Part shown: positions 52,601 through 62,759 of the stretch, piece after piece
Layout: each line of letters begins with the position of its first letter
Position numbering within the stretch: position 1 is the first letter of the stretch
Origin: Agarophyton chilense
Lineage: Eukaryota > Rhodophyta > Florideophyceae > Gracilariales > Gracilariaceae
Reading direction: 5' to 3'
Length of the DNA stretch: 64,000 bases
NCBI GenBank assembly: GCA_030374765.1
Contig: JARGXX010000115.1
Location: forward strand, 1,403,501-1,467,500
Program-made: the position numbers and the translations under genes
The notes under the pieces: model-generated
Seen by the model: only the letters and a program-made list of their open reading frames with translations
Databases searched by the model: none
Told to the model about the DNA's origin: nothing

Positions 52601-54141
52601 TAGCCCGAATTGGCGTCGAGGGTAGAGAAAACAGTAGCGCTCCCAAGGGAGTCGATGTATTCGTCCATCCGAGGGATCGGGTACACATCCTTAATGGTTA
52701 CCTCGTTCAGGCGTCTGTAATCGATGCATAAACGCCACGATCCATCCGGTTTCGGAACTAACACCACTGGTGAGGCCCAAGCGGACTGGGCAGGTTCAAT
52801 TACGCCCGCTTCAAGCATCTTCTCCACCTGAGATTTCTCCTCTTCCCGAGCTTTCGGTCCAGCCCTGTAAGGGTGTTGGGCAATAGGCCGAGTGTTCGGT
52901 AACAAGTCGATGCGGTGTTCTGTAATCCCAATAGTTCCAAGGGACCCATCCCACATGGGGGTAAATTCACGAAGCATGTGCCTCAGCTTCTCCCGATGAG
53001 ATGCGGGTACATGGTTGAGATCCCATTTTTCCAATTCCTGAACAGGATCCGTCTGGTCTGCTCCTGTGATAGGGGCCGTAACCTCCTGAGGTTTAAAGTG
53101 TTCAGCGTGTGGAGCTGTAGTCGTATGCTCACTGTCTTCCGCGATTTCGGCAGTGTCCTCCCCCTCCTTAGGGTCCGCCACACCAAGGACCTCTGCGATA
53201 GAGATCTTTGTAGGTACGACCGCATGCGGGTGTGGAAGAACAGAACCCAGGATCTGGTGTTTGACCAAATGCTGCGTTGTCTTTCCGAAGTTGGCTACCA
53301 AAACCTTGAAAGGTTTATCCGGTTCCACGGAGACAACCCCATTCGCAAGGGCGAGTTGACGCCGCGTATACAGAGACGGGTTCGGTTGTGCCACATGCAC
53401 ACCAATTTGCTTGGTAACAACTGTGACCCAAACCTGGGTTTCTGGCGGGATAGCCACTGACTTCGCAACCTTTACCCGTGTAGACACCGGGTCCTTCTTC
53501 ACAGAATTCTGCGCGACGGGGAGAGGGACGCGTGTTCGCGCTGCTCCCTGTAAGTTTTTACGAACGATTGGGATCGTAGACCCGTCTTCGAGTTCCACAG
53601 TTCTATTCCGAGGACGGATGGCTTCCACGAAGCGGTCGCAAAAGTCACAACCCAGTATGACTGATGCTGCAAGTGACTTGCATACAATAAACTCCATTTG
53701 AACGGGATAGGAGCCTAACCTCACCATGAGGGAAATTGTACCCAGTGTCCGTAGCGGGTTGTTGTTCGCATCGGCGATATCCAAACGTGGACCGGTACAA
53801 ACTTGAACCCGGAGCAGCGGGGGTAACAATTCCACATGAATTAAGTTAGGAGCGGCTCCTGTATCCAGGACAGATATTTGACGAACCATAAACTGGTTGG
53901 ACAGGCCGAAGTCGGCGAATACTTTATAATTCCGCTTGGCAATTACCATAACTCGATCCGGAATACGGAGATTACGGGACCGTATCCACGGGCGACGGAG
54001 GACACTAAAGTATCCCGAGTTAACGTCGGTGTCAGCCGTTTTCCTTGAAAGGATTGTCACAGCTGGGGAGCGAAGCTGGAGCGCCTCAAGCGTCTTCAAC
54101 TCCGGCTTAAAAGACGCCCCTCCCGCAGGGGAGACTCCCAA
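49609..54141 (-). CDS. Element B pol: protease, RT, RNase H, integrase
   Basis: 1510 codons open on minus. Protease VLDTGAAPNLIHVE; RT with ATVFSTLDANSGYWQVP, LVYLDDIIVFSNNL, VKYLGHIIRPGQLS; RNase H with YEVDTDASANQVGC and ILYKKGKLNTQADALSRF; integrase finger (HYLKVGAHPGGRKLY..CANCAKN) and core (FVAIDILGEF, LLSDNGGQFASKFF, TYHPQENGQVERFNRT); GPY/F module (GPYRVVSVDPDTVVLD) and a Pro/Ser-rich tail. This is the most complete pol in the window and the likeliest kind of source for enzymes acting on reduced family members (inference; LTRs differ between families). It lies in the -1 frame after gag. Confidence 0.92.
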   Translation of the reverse strand: MGVSPAGGASFKPELKTLEALQLRSPAVTILSRKTADTDVNSGYFSVLRRPWIRSRNLRIPDRVMVIAKRNYKVFADFGLSNQFMVRQISVLDTGAAPNLIHVELLPPLLRVQVCTGPRLDIADANNNPLRTLGTISLMVRLGSYPVQMEFIVCKSLAASVILGCDFCDRFVEAIRPRNRTVELEDGSTIPIVRKNLQGAARTRVPLPVAQNSVKKDPVSTRVKVAKSVAIPPETQVWVTVVTKQIGVHVAQPNPSLYTRRQLALANGVVSVEPDKPFKVLVANFGKTTQHLVKHQILGSVLPHPHAVVPTKISIAEVLGVADPKEGEDTAEIAEDSEHTTTAPHAEHFKPQEVTAPITGADQTDPVQELEKWDLNHVPASHREKLRHMLREFTPMWDGSLGTIGITEHRIDLLPNTRPIAQHPYRAGPKAREEEKSQVEKMLEAGVIEPAQSAWASPVVLVPKPDGSWRLCIDYRRLNEVTIKDVYPIPRMDEYIDSLGSATVFSTLDANSGYWQVPIREEDRDKTAFVCHQGLFRFRRMPFGLTNAPATFQRAIDILLAPFKWRTCLVYLDDIIVFSNNLDDHLEHVRDVMKILRDSGITLKLKKCEFFTDSVKYLGHIIRPGQLSIDEVRVKSLKEAKHPKTQTELRSFLGLCNVYRLFVPNFADIATPLNRLLTKGQPVELEPFGDAEASAFTALVNAVTSPPILALPNPGLPYEVDTDASANQVGCALFQSSKDGERHPIGYWSRSLNVHERNYSVSEKECLAVLWALATLRPYLMGTRFKVHTDHACLRWLLEISEPSGRLMRWRLRLSEFDFEILYKKGKLNTQADALSRFGTTAETEPYEDDDIPCFMASDLEGGAQPLTDDVCDDILVNESLDSPTGSFIPISPEEMIREQQLDPFCTRIRARLNGGFQLPFEDDDQGYLIRTVGPRPRIVVPHTLQQRVLHLTHYLKVGAHPGGRKLYLTLRRDFYWLAMAFDCYAVRRACANCAKNDVKLRKHSKKLTLFPARAPLEFVAIDILGEFIRTPRGHRYLLVISDRFSKLTRTVPLKRITAATVAQAFVTHWVFVYGPPVQLLSDNGGQFASKFFQDVCRILDVRNLFVTTYHPQENGQVERFNRTILNALRSYVADHPKNWDLYTDAITYAYNTQVHRVTSLSPFELVLSRTPPPVAIEAQPTLSTYPSPGLYREAWKEWLTKMVPIARKAMDKAQRAYKKDFDNRVRKPLPQVEPDDFVFLRKEYYNPEKERRQKLSPIVDGPYRVVSVDPDTVVLDIANRHKRISRDRITRAPNPNVEVVSAPTPSTGDDSTEVNPSGRDSNTRPVILPHPERGLTDLPETSDTSEPGPAPSRAQPTNSYRVTPPPEVVKPPGSPPKEGEEDLVPSQDDVSASASRPNRESSSHSETASPTEPATEKSQPQRMGSDITADPAEHYVRKDDENPPRESRVENSALGTPTEPTITRRRGRDTEVSHTQTPLSRERAVSADPHGEDVDDEVDQIWLFVMEWE

Positions 54142-54153
54142 GTTTAGTTTTTC
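54130..54153 (-). promoter_or_regulatory. Probable -1 frameshift signal of element B
   Basis: Minus-strand heptamer GAAAAAC (54,153-54,147) directly before the gag stop, followed by a short stem-loop of type CTCCC CTGC GGGAG. The position is equivalent to the GGGAAAA signal of elements A, C and D. Pol is in the -1 frame. Confidence 0.5.
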
Positions 54154-56173
54154 GAAGCGGACCCCACCGAATTCGGTGCAGCTGCCTCGAAGGGGACCGG
54201 TTGTTCCCCGTTCGCGGGTGCAAGTTCTGTATCCCTGTCAGCAAGGTGAGCTCGGAGTATCCTTTGTTCCTCATAGGACCTACTCGGGACTCGAGCTTTC
54301 TCCTCAGGGGTCAGAGCCTCGTACTGAGCGATAATTCGTGAACCCTCCCGCAGGGGAAATGTGCAGTCTGGTGCTTTGTGACCACGGAGGTAACACAAAT
54401 AGCAAATCAGCTCTGCCGGGTTCGGTTGAGGACGTGAATCCACGCGACGTGGTGCTGTATCCCTCCATCCGGGGCGAGAGAACCGAGCAGCGGTATTCGC
54501 AAAAGGTAGCGATGCAGCTGGCACTCTTCGTCCTTGGGTATAGAGCGCAGGGTCTTCATCCGTAGTCGGAGCGGATGTCGACGGCAACTCAGACGTACCC
54601 ATAGATTCGGGGTTCCTTCCCATGAAGTGAATGTTATCATTGACCCCCACAGGGGCAGGGGCTTCTGCGAGTGACAAAGACGAGTTACCTCCATCGGCGA
54701 GGAGTGCACTTGTCGGCCGACTCTTTCGGTTCTGCCGGGCACGGAGAGTATCCCCCTCAGCCTGGGCGTACTGAACCAGTTCCAAGTAGGTCAGCTTGCG
54801 CTTCTCTTCCCGATGTCGGGCAACCAATGCCCTTATCGAGGGGTCCAAACCATCCACAAACATGGAGCATCTCTCGTAGGCGGGGAATACATTCCCGCAT
54901 CGGTGAAACGCTTTATTCAAGCGAGTTGAATACACCGTTTCGGTTTCCATCGGCTTCTGCCGCGTATCCCTTAATGCAAGGGTTGCTTCCTGAATCTCAT
55001 TTCCAGTAGCGTATGACCTCAAGAGGTACTGCACCGCTTCGGGCCAGCACGTGACTCCCCCTTCCGAGGCTCGGGATGATCCACAGACGGAGTTGAACTG
55101 GTCTTCAGGCATCCCCTTTAAGAAATAGGGTAATGCAAGATACGCTTGCGCTTCACTCATACCGAGGATGTCAGCCTCCTGGACGAACCTCGCAAGGAAA
55201 TCGAGCACCAGAATTGGGTCTGTTCCTGTGAACTCCCTCTTCTGTAGGGTGATGCTCAGCCTTTTGATGTAGTCCTTGACCTTACCCGTTCCGCGGGATG
55301 TGCGATCTCCCGAAGGGTTATCCAACCGGTAATAGCGGTACGATAGCAGCTTCCGATAGAGAGGATTCGTCGGCTTCAGCTCCCTTAATCCAAGGTGTTT
55401 CCTACCCTTCTTCCGGGTACGGATTGCCCCTTGAGAGGTGTAAGTAGCCTTCGACCGAGTCGCCCGGGATGACCGGCGTCCATCTTCACTATCCGAAGAT
55501 TCGGAGGACGAACTCGATGACGAGCGATTGGGATCGGAATCCGATAAATCCTCTTGGAGGTGAACCCTCTTCTTGGACTTGCGGCGGTCCCGTTTAGCGG
55601 AGCGGTGTTCTTCGTCTTCCGAAACGTCGGGTTTATCCTTCGAGGCTTCTGTGTCTCCGTCCATACGGATAATGGCCTCGAGGGTGTCCAGCCGAGCTCG
55701 GAAGCGTTCCGCTTGCACGCGGTGTTCCTCCACGAGGCTCCGGTACTCCTGGATAAAGACCCCAGGGGTACCAAAGCTTTCCAAAAGGGAGTTCACATCC
55801 CTTCTCAGGGTACGAAGGTCATCGGCGACTCCCCGCACCGGGCGTCCTCCTCCTTGAGGCGGAGGGTAGTAACCTCCTGAAGGAGCTCGATGTGAGCCGC
55901 GTTGGCGATATCGATTCGAGTCTCCAGGCGCTGTAATTCAGGGTCGGCCCGACTTCGGGGTGCTGCTGAGGGGGTCTCCACCACTGGAGCTGGGCCCACA
56001 GCCACGACCTCTCGAGGACCTGAAACCACTGAGGGTGCTCTTCGAGTGTCCGGATCGATACCGGAATCGTTCCGACCTTCGGGAATTGAGCTCCTCGGCC
56101 TAGGCGGGGCCGGGGGCACTGAATCCGCTTGACGGTTCGATCCAGTCCTGGAACCATGGGTAGGCGGCGTCAT
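54144..56173 (-). CDS. Element B gag
   Basis: Minus-strand Gag region from ATG at 56,173 (MTPPTHGSRTG). N-terminal Pro/Arg-rich part, coiled-coil-like Leu spacing (LRTLRRDVNSLLESFG, shared with family 1), acidic/RS-like stretch (about 55,440-55,640), capsid-like KPTNPLYRKLLSYRYYRLDN and MFVDGLDPSIRALVARHREE, and a CCHC knuckle CYLCYLRGHKAPDC (about 54,381-54,422). Related to the family-1 Gag at perhaps 60% in the capsid region by eye. In more than one frame; fossil. Confidence 0.82.
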
Positions 56174-56380
56174 GCTGCAGACACGACACCAACGATTCGG
56201 GGTAACGATTAAATTCGATCACGAGATTCCCGGAGAACGGATGACGTAACACAAAACAAAAATAAAAACCAATTCCACCCTTTTCAAAGGGGACCACTAC
56301 AACAAATCTTCACGACGGTGCTTCCTCTTCCAAGAGATATTCCAACACGTGGATGACCAACCCAAAAGTACGAGAACGGA

Positions 56381-56398
56381 TTCTAAGTCGGGAGACCA
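56381..56398 (-). other. Primer-binding site of element B
   Basis: Read on minus, TGGTCTCCCGACTTAGAA, two bases from the LTR edge at 56,401. It matches the site in family-1 element C although the LTRs are unrelated, so both families use the same tRNA primer. Confidence 0.7.
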
Positions 56399-56400
56399 CT

Positions 56401-57313
56401 TGTGGAGCAAAACCCGGCGACGGGAAGTGCTCTCAAGGTGTTCGAAGCCTTGCTCCCTGGGGGAGGCAGACTCAGAGACAGAGCCCTCCGTTCCACCCGT
56501 AGTGTGGGGTGTAACTCCCACGGGGGATTCCGGCAGTACCGACGGAGGTGAGGGGTAGAAACCGTGGATCGGGAATGGGTATGGGTATCCCAAAGAATGG
56601 GGGAAAATCCGGCGAAGAGGAAAAACGGGGCGAGGGTCGGGCACTAACAGGCACCGGACCCGAGAACCAGAAAAGGGGCGAAACAACAAAAGAAACCCAA
56701 TACAGGGGCGAAAACCTGTCCTCGAAAGGAAATACAAAAAGCACGCAACAAGTAAGCAGAACCCCCACGGGGTATCGTGCACGCAGGTAGTCTGAGCGGT
56801 CCCAAGGGGGTGGTTGCACGGAACCCAAACGTGGGCACTCTCCAAGTGGAGTTGTATCCCTACGCAGGCGTTGCTAACCAGAGCCCGTTCCGGGTTGTAA
56901 GGCCGAAACGATGGCGACGAAGAACCTCTAAAGGTATCGAAGACCAACCTTGGTTACCATTTACTTTGGGCTTCGGACTGTCAGATCTCAACTCCCTAAG
57001 TAGGGCCCACTAACTAAACTCTACAGTAGTGCACACCTGCTCAGGGCCATACACGTGGAGATCCCACTGCCAGGGCCCAAAAGTCCAACGTTCTACAAAT
57101 ATCCGAAAATCGGTGCCAAAATTAAGCCACGTGTATCACGGGGCCAATCCAGCCATGGGCCATCCGAATTTTCCCTTATAGGCGAAATATAACCAGAAAA
57201 CAGTGCCACCTCAGAACACCTTAGAAGGGATCATAATCATAACCCTCGGAGGGTTCAATCCTCATTCTATGAGTTGCATCTTCAAGTATCCCCTGACTGG
57301 GCGTTGCTCTACA
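56401..57313 (-). repeat. 5' LTR of element B (right, intact)
   Basis: 913 bp, TGTGGAGCAAAACC..GTTGCTCTACA on plus. CACGTG boxes at about 57,053 and 57,129. The last ~20 bases on plus (GCGTTGCTCTACA) resemble the family-1 LTR end (GTTGCTCTTCA), which suggests shared terminal bases for integrase recognition. Followed by the TATAA target duplication. Confidence 0.9.
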
Positions 57314-57318
57314 TATAA

Positions 57319-59096
57319 CACCTCCAAAAGTTTTTTAACATGTGGTGTTGGAATAGTTTCTCTGGTTCATAGACAGATTTTTCGTATAGTGGCAGAAGGG
57401 TTGACCTTTGAGGTTGTCGATATACTACACTGACCTTGTAGGTGATGGATGCGAGGAATCATCGGCCACACAGCTCCGGGAAAGCTACCATCTAGGTGTT
57501 GTCAGCCACGTGTAGTGTTGACATGTACCTTCTGGTTGAGTAATTGTTAGTAATAGTAATTGTAATTATATTTATTTTAGTACAGTAGTGGAGTGGCCAC
57601 CTGGCACTGTAGCCAGTGCTGGCCAGGTCTCTGGCCCTAGGTCAGAGACCGTGCCTTGCTGGCACCTCCCGGGTGATCTGGAGAGTACAGTCCACTGCAT
57701 ATAGGGAACTGCACCTCCCCCATCCTAATCTGATAAAGAGAGGCACCACTTGGGTCACGTCTATACCTTTTGGTTTATTGTTTATCAACTACCACACAGG
57801 CTTTCCCGCGCGTCGACGCCTACCATCGTTCACCTACACGGTATAGGCTAGTTGCCCCGCCGTTTGCCCCTGCGGGTTTTCACGGTTCCCTGTTACCATC
57901 GAGGTTTATTACGTCTAGCTTCTAAGGTTAAGCATCACCACGCTCCCTACGGTTGAGCGTCACGACGCTCCCGAGACAAGACAGTAGCATACCCCAGGGG
58001 TGATTATACAACAAGATTTTGATTTTTCCCTACCAGATATCTCCCCAGATTCTAATTTAGATTTCAATAACATAACGGCTTTCGATCCTTTGGTGAGACG
58101 AGGATTCGTTTTGGGGGACATAATAGCCAAGGGATCGAAAATATGGTGGTGGGAGAGGAGACCATCGAGACGAACCAGAATGTAGGTGTGTCTGTGATGA
58201 CGATAATTTTGAGATCATTGAACGGCTTTGGGTGGATTCTTGTATCAGCTACTCTTCTACTATTGGCGCGAAATATATGGCGCGAAAAATGGGGATCCGG
58301 TATGCTTCTGCACAGACAGCATTACATGTAAGAGGAATCATAGATAGTATAAAAGATTGACAAAATTGAAGGCGGCGAACAGTGATAACCCAAATAAATA
58401 GTCAGGAAGAAAGGAAAGATCGAAACTTTTGTTTCGGCTTAAATTCTAAAGTGCCATTCGCTATTGATCTCTGTGGCTATAGTAGTAAATAGGACAATAG
58501 TGGGGACTGACCCGCAAGGGTTTTGTGACCGGCCACATTTAAGTATGAGGCAAGCCAAATAAAAGGGCGAGACCCGTACATCAATGTTCCTATTTTAGGC
58601 ATCTCAGCGAAACTTTCCAACTTTTTGGGTAGACTTTCGCTGTCATTCTGTACGCATTTAACCAATTTCGCTGGGTCTTGGCACAGCACTGGGTCTTCTT
58701 GACCAAGATTTGGGATCAAGATGTAGGTCTTCAATGACGTCAAACCAGTTTTGCCATGGGACAAATACAATTAAACAATACTTTCGAAATTAGATTTGGA
58801 CTATCTAAATAGGAAAAATCTTTCCCCAATGTGATATAATTCCTCATACTGTGCATCCATGGAGCGTCCAAAATTCTGTTGCCACGGTTTATAGTTTACA
58901 GTAGCCGGAGCTTCCCTCCGTGTTGTTGGCCTGTAATCCTATCTGTCTGCGTTCGTGTACAGTATCCTAGTACGCTAGCTTTCGGCGCCATTATGTGATA
59001 ACGGTTAACACTGTAGAGGGCCTATGAAGAACTAGAGTGAACTGCTTCGCTCCGCGTATTATTTACTGATCCGCAGAAAACGAGCAGATATTAACG
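57319..59096. other. Unassigned stretch with LTR-like features
   Basis: No gene recognised. It has CACGTG at 57,507-57,512, an AT-rich run (57,540-57,585) followed by CCACCTGGCACTG-type sequence, and a 25-bp imperfect tandem duplication at 57,926-57,975 (GGTTAAGCATCACCACGCTC / GGTTGAGCGTCACGACGCTC). It could include a solo LTR of another family; no paired copy was found. Confidence 0.35.
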
Positions 59097-59695
59097 ATGC
59101 CTGCTGGAATCTCTCCATCCATGTTTCTACACCATTATCGAACTTTCATGAACAACACCAATACCAGCAGATCTATTCTCTCCCAAAACCGCTTCCGTTC
59201 TTTGTTTGGTGTTTCACCGTCCGTGTCGGTTATTGTTTGGTCCCGAAAAACTCCACTGCGGCCATCTTGTGCTAGCCCTTTAGACATGCTTTGGGCCCCG
59301 TGCTTTCTCAAATGCTACGCATGGGAACATGTCAATTCTTCAATATCTGGGGGTGATGAAAAGAACTTTCGAAAATGGTCCTGGAAATTCGTTCGACTCA
59401 TTGAAAATCTTGCCGTGAAACGTTGTGCTGTACGTATTTCGTACTTTCTATGGCGGTGACGTTCATAACACTACTACTTTTTGAAAAGCAGGTCCGCTGG
59501 GAGTGTAGACTGTTTCACTCTGCCTACCGTTCTTGTCTATCATCGGTGGATGGAACGGACTCTAGAATCATGGAACCATCCCATTTCGATTCTCAATGGT
59601 ACTCCCATAAATTCAAAGGTCCTGGGTTGAGGTATGAGTGTAACGCAATGGCGGGTGGGTCAGCGAACGTGTATCGACCGGTGGTAGCGTGGTAG
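59097..59695 (+). pseudogene. PIF/Harbinger-like DDE transposase, 5' fragment with an intron
   Basis: Seen on plus: NRFRSLFGVSPSVSVIVW, LDMLWAPCFLKCYAWEHV, DEKNFRKWSWKFVRLIENL, then after a 62-nt GT..AG intron (59,430-59,491, GTACGT..AAAAGCAG, phase 0) VRWECRLF and CLSSVDGTDSRIMEP, FDSQWYSHKFKGPGLRYEC. These match the protist DDE_Tnp_4/Harbinger pattern of FGVSP, LLWALMFLK, EKTFRKW and SVDGTDFRI..WYSHKF..PGLRYE. The Asp of VDGTD is the first catalytic residue. Coding similarity stops after about 59,665, where the frame runs into a stop at 59,693, so the second Asp, the Glu and the rest of the domain are absent. No terminal inverted repeats were found. Confidence 0.65.
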
Positions 59696-61439
59696 AGCGG
59701 ATCCTAAGTTTCGAATCCTTGACGGCAGCACTCCTAGAGTACTTGGTGCAATGGGCTGGCGTTTACTGCGTAGTCCTACAGGTTGGAGCTACGAAAACGA
59801 TGGCTTGAAGACCAAAGAGTGGAATCAATAGACCAAAGGGGTTTATTTAGAATCCTAACGGTGCCTGCCGTACTTTAAGGAGAAAGCGTCACTCGAGCCA
59901 GGTGAATAGTACTGGAGAGGCGCTGGGATCGCCCTTGCACTTTAATGGTAATCTATTACACTAATTAAAATAAATTAATAATCTACATGGGACCACCTGA
60001 AGTCGACCCGTCCACGTGTCTGTAAGATATCTCAGGGCCCGGCGGCTTACAGAGCTCAACTGTTATCATCGCTCCTTCACATATCTCCTTTCTCAGGATT
60101 CGGCCGTCACGGCGAAGCCCAGATGGCCTCATGCTTGACCCAGGAGACGCGAGCACTTAGTTGCTCCCGGTACCACTGGTCGCAACGGGACGTCGCGTCG
60201 TCATCGCCTGCAGGGATGCAAGGACTCATGAGCTGGGCATTGGCGCCGAAGGGCAATTAATTGGCGTAAGGACCAAAACTCCCACGCACCGTGAGCGCTG
60301 GCCGTAGTTGCATCGCCGGCGTATTCCTCGCGTCGCGTTGCCGAGACGGTCTATTGGCTTCTTCCTTAGTCTCCGTTCCTCCTTTGGAAACCCTCCGCGC
60401 TTCGTCCACCGTGGTTTACGCCTCTCAGTCCGCCCGGGTCGATTCCGTCACTTCGCCTTAACATCGTGGTTTTTTTCCATTGGCCGCGCGCGATTCCGAA
60501 CTCGCACTACAACCCTGTCGGATATGCCCTTCTCCCTCCAGACTTTGTCGCTTCCGTCGGTCGTTCTACTCACTTCCCGGCGGACCAGCGTGTGGGCAGC
60601 GGAATTATGGCTTCTAAGAACCAAGCGAGAAGCTCCTCGGTATACCAAGTGACTTACGAACGTTCTGGGGACCACTATGGTCATACCACCGGACGAAACC
60701 CGCGGGTAGTGTGTAATGCCATTCCACCGTACCGTTGATATTACTGCCTCGATGGACATTGGGACAGTCCTGAGGGAAGCTCGCTCCTAAGCGCGTCGCT
60801 TGGCGCGCTACGCCGCGGTTGTCCAACAGGGTCAAGATCTGAAGACCGCTATGGTAACTCTCCTGCAGCAGAATACAAAAATGATGTCCCGAAGAGTTAC
60901 TCCCTACTTGGATGCCTGGTATGGTCTAGATTTGAGCGACCGGGAGGCTTCCGATGGTGACAGTAGTTCTTCAGGTGAATCACCGCCGAAGAAGTGTGCT
61001 TGGCTCGCTGGGGCCGGTTCTGGTGGTCCAGTTGGCTCCTCGGGTGACCGTAGTCCCGGTTGCGCTTCTGCAGGTTCCAATGAGGACGACGGAGTTACTC
61101 CAGCCCTGCCCCTCGTGAGTCCTGTTGGTGTTCCGAACGTTTCCGCGAACCTTGAGGTCATGGTGAGGGCTGTTCTACCTCTGTTAGTAGTCAAATAAAT
61201 AATGTTTGTGCTTTCCCAAGGTCGTTCTGGTATCTCAAACATGCGTTCCCCGGAATGGCGTCCAATCATGAGAGCGATTCAGGTCTTTCTCAGGTGTCTA
61301 GCCGAAGGGCTGACCTTATTTTCTGCTGCGAGAGCTACGAAGAACTGTCCTACTCCGGCGAACCGTCGTGTCGCGAGGCGGTTTGGAAGGCGTTTTGGGA
61401 TTATTGGGGCCAATTATTGCCCCCTCCTGAAGGCCGCGC
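59696..61439. other. Unassigned stretch left of element F
   Basis: CACGTG at 60,013-60,018 next to an AT-rich run, perhaps part of a 3' LTR of element F. Several short plus-strand open frames (60,308-60,652, 60,800-61,198, 61,202-61,528) lie where A, B, C and E carry their opposite-strand ORF. However, I see no similarity to that protein; the frame at 60,800 is acidic/Ser-rich (REASDGDSSSSGESPPKK). Confidence 0.4.
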
Positions 61440-62759
61440 TCCGAGTGGCTGATTCTGCGCCAATAGCGTGCGATAGAATTAGCAGGAATGGTTTGAGGCT
61501 CTTGCCAAGTATCTTCCTCAGGGTGTAGCCGAACCAGCGGACGCGATAGCGCATAGGCGGAGATGATGCGCTCAATCACATATTCCGGATGGTGTTCAAT
61601 TTCCGGAAAGAGAGTGTGGTCCAGAGGGGCGAATCCATCGGAGTCAGTTGGGAGAGATGGGTCATAGTAGTTGGCGTTGGCCTTCGGGTCCGTGGGGCTA
61701 GTCGAGTGCGCGGGACCTGCCTTAGGAGGATTGGAGACTTGAGCGTCGACTTGAGGTCGTGTTTATTTAGTTGGGTTAGGGGGCTGGGACTTTGGTGGTC
61801 TGCAGGAACTGGTAGCCCGTATCACGCGTCTAATAGACACGGTGTCTTGTAGGCCGTTAATTAACAACATGATGGTGTGTTCATTGGCCTTAAGGACTTT
61901 GTATGGTCCTGTAGATCGTCGTAAGAGCTTCCGCGTAGTGTCCTCGAGTTCCCCACTGTCCTTTGGTGGGCGGTCCAGGTAAACCAGGTCTCCTCTCCCA
62001 AAGGTCGGTGTGTTCCAAACGGCTTTGTCGAAATTGATCTTGCAGCGCCGTTGGGCTTTGGTTAGTACAGCTCTCGCCTATTGGATAATGCGGTCGATGC
62101 GTCGGCGCGAGTAGCGCTTCGCCTGGGTAGGAGTCATACCTTCGGTTATGTCCTGGGGTATGATAGACTTTTGAAGGTCAACAGCTATCGGTGGCGGCGC
62201 TTTTGTTAACGTTAAGTCGAACGGTGTTGTCCCTGTGGAAGCGTGCACCTGCGTGTTGGAGGCACAAAACAATGGCTCAGCGTAGTCGTCCCAGTCCAAT
62301 TAGTGCTCCGATATGTAGTGTTCCAATCGGTCCGGAAGGGTGCGGTTGAAGCCTTCGGCGTGGCCATTTGTCTGCGGGTGGTACGCCTTGGTGGTCACAT
62401 GTTTGATTCCTGAGTTAGCACAAATGTGTAAGAAGAATTTGGATACAAACTGTCTGCCGTTATCCGTAAGGAGGTAGAGTGTCATGCCATATGGTTATAC
62501 ACAGTGGGACAAGATGGCCGTGAAGACATCCGTGGCCGTTGGTTTTCTTAAGGGTAGGGCTCGGATAAGTTTGGTAATCCTATCGGTGATAACCAAAACA
62601 AACCGTTTCCCATGGGACGACCTAGGCAAACGCCCAAGTATATCCATCGCGACAAGTTCCATCGGACCTGCGGCGGGGAAGAGCTTCAACTTGGCCTGAT
62701 GGTTGGCGCGAGACCCTCTGATCTGTGCGCACGATGCGCAGTTCCGTGCGGTTGGTATT
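61440..62759 (-). CDS. Element F integrase core, GPY module and chromodomain
   Basis: In several pieces on minus: LVAMDILGRLPRSSHGKRFV and LLTDNGRQFVSKFF..TTKAYHPQTNGHAEGFNRT (integrase core), NTQVHASTGTTPFDLTLTK, a GDLVYLDRPP..STGPYKVLKANEHTI module (about 61,870-62,050), and a chromodomain near 61,450-61,610 (PEYVIERIISAYAL, PEEDTWQEPQTIP). Fossil. Confidence 0.75.

Larger units (their letters stand above)
35401..57313 (-). mobile_element. Ty3/gypsy family-2 element B, host of nested element A
   Basis: Bounded by 5-bp target duplications TATAA (35,396-35,400 and 57,314-57,318). Minus-strand order from the right: LTR 56,401-57,313, primer-binding site 56,381-56,398, gag, pol, chromodomain, opposite-strand ORF (plus), polypurine tract (about 46,434-46,446), and the left LTR split by element A into 35,401-36,219 and 46,335-46,433. 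Without A it is about 11.8 kb. The two LTRs differ at about 17 of 916 positions by eye (1.9%), so it is young. Pol is open over 1510 codons; the element otherwise has a few breaks. Confidence 0.9.

Noticed and set aside
59683-59750. tRNA-like text (GTGGTAGAGCGGATCC and TTTCGAATCC)
   Set aside because: The pieces resemble D-arm and T-arm boxes, but spacing and acceptor pairing do not form a cloverleaf.
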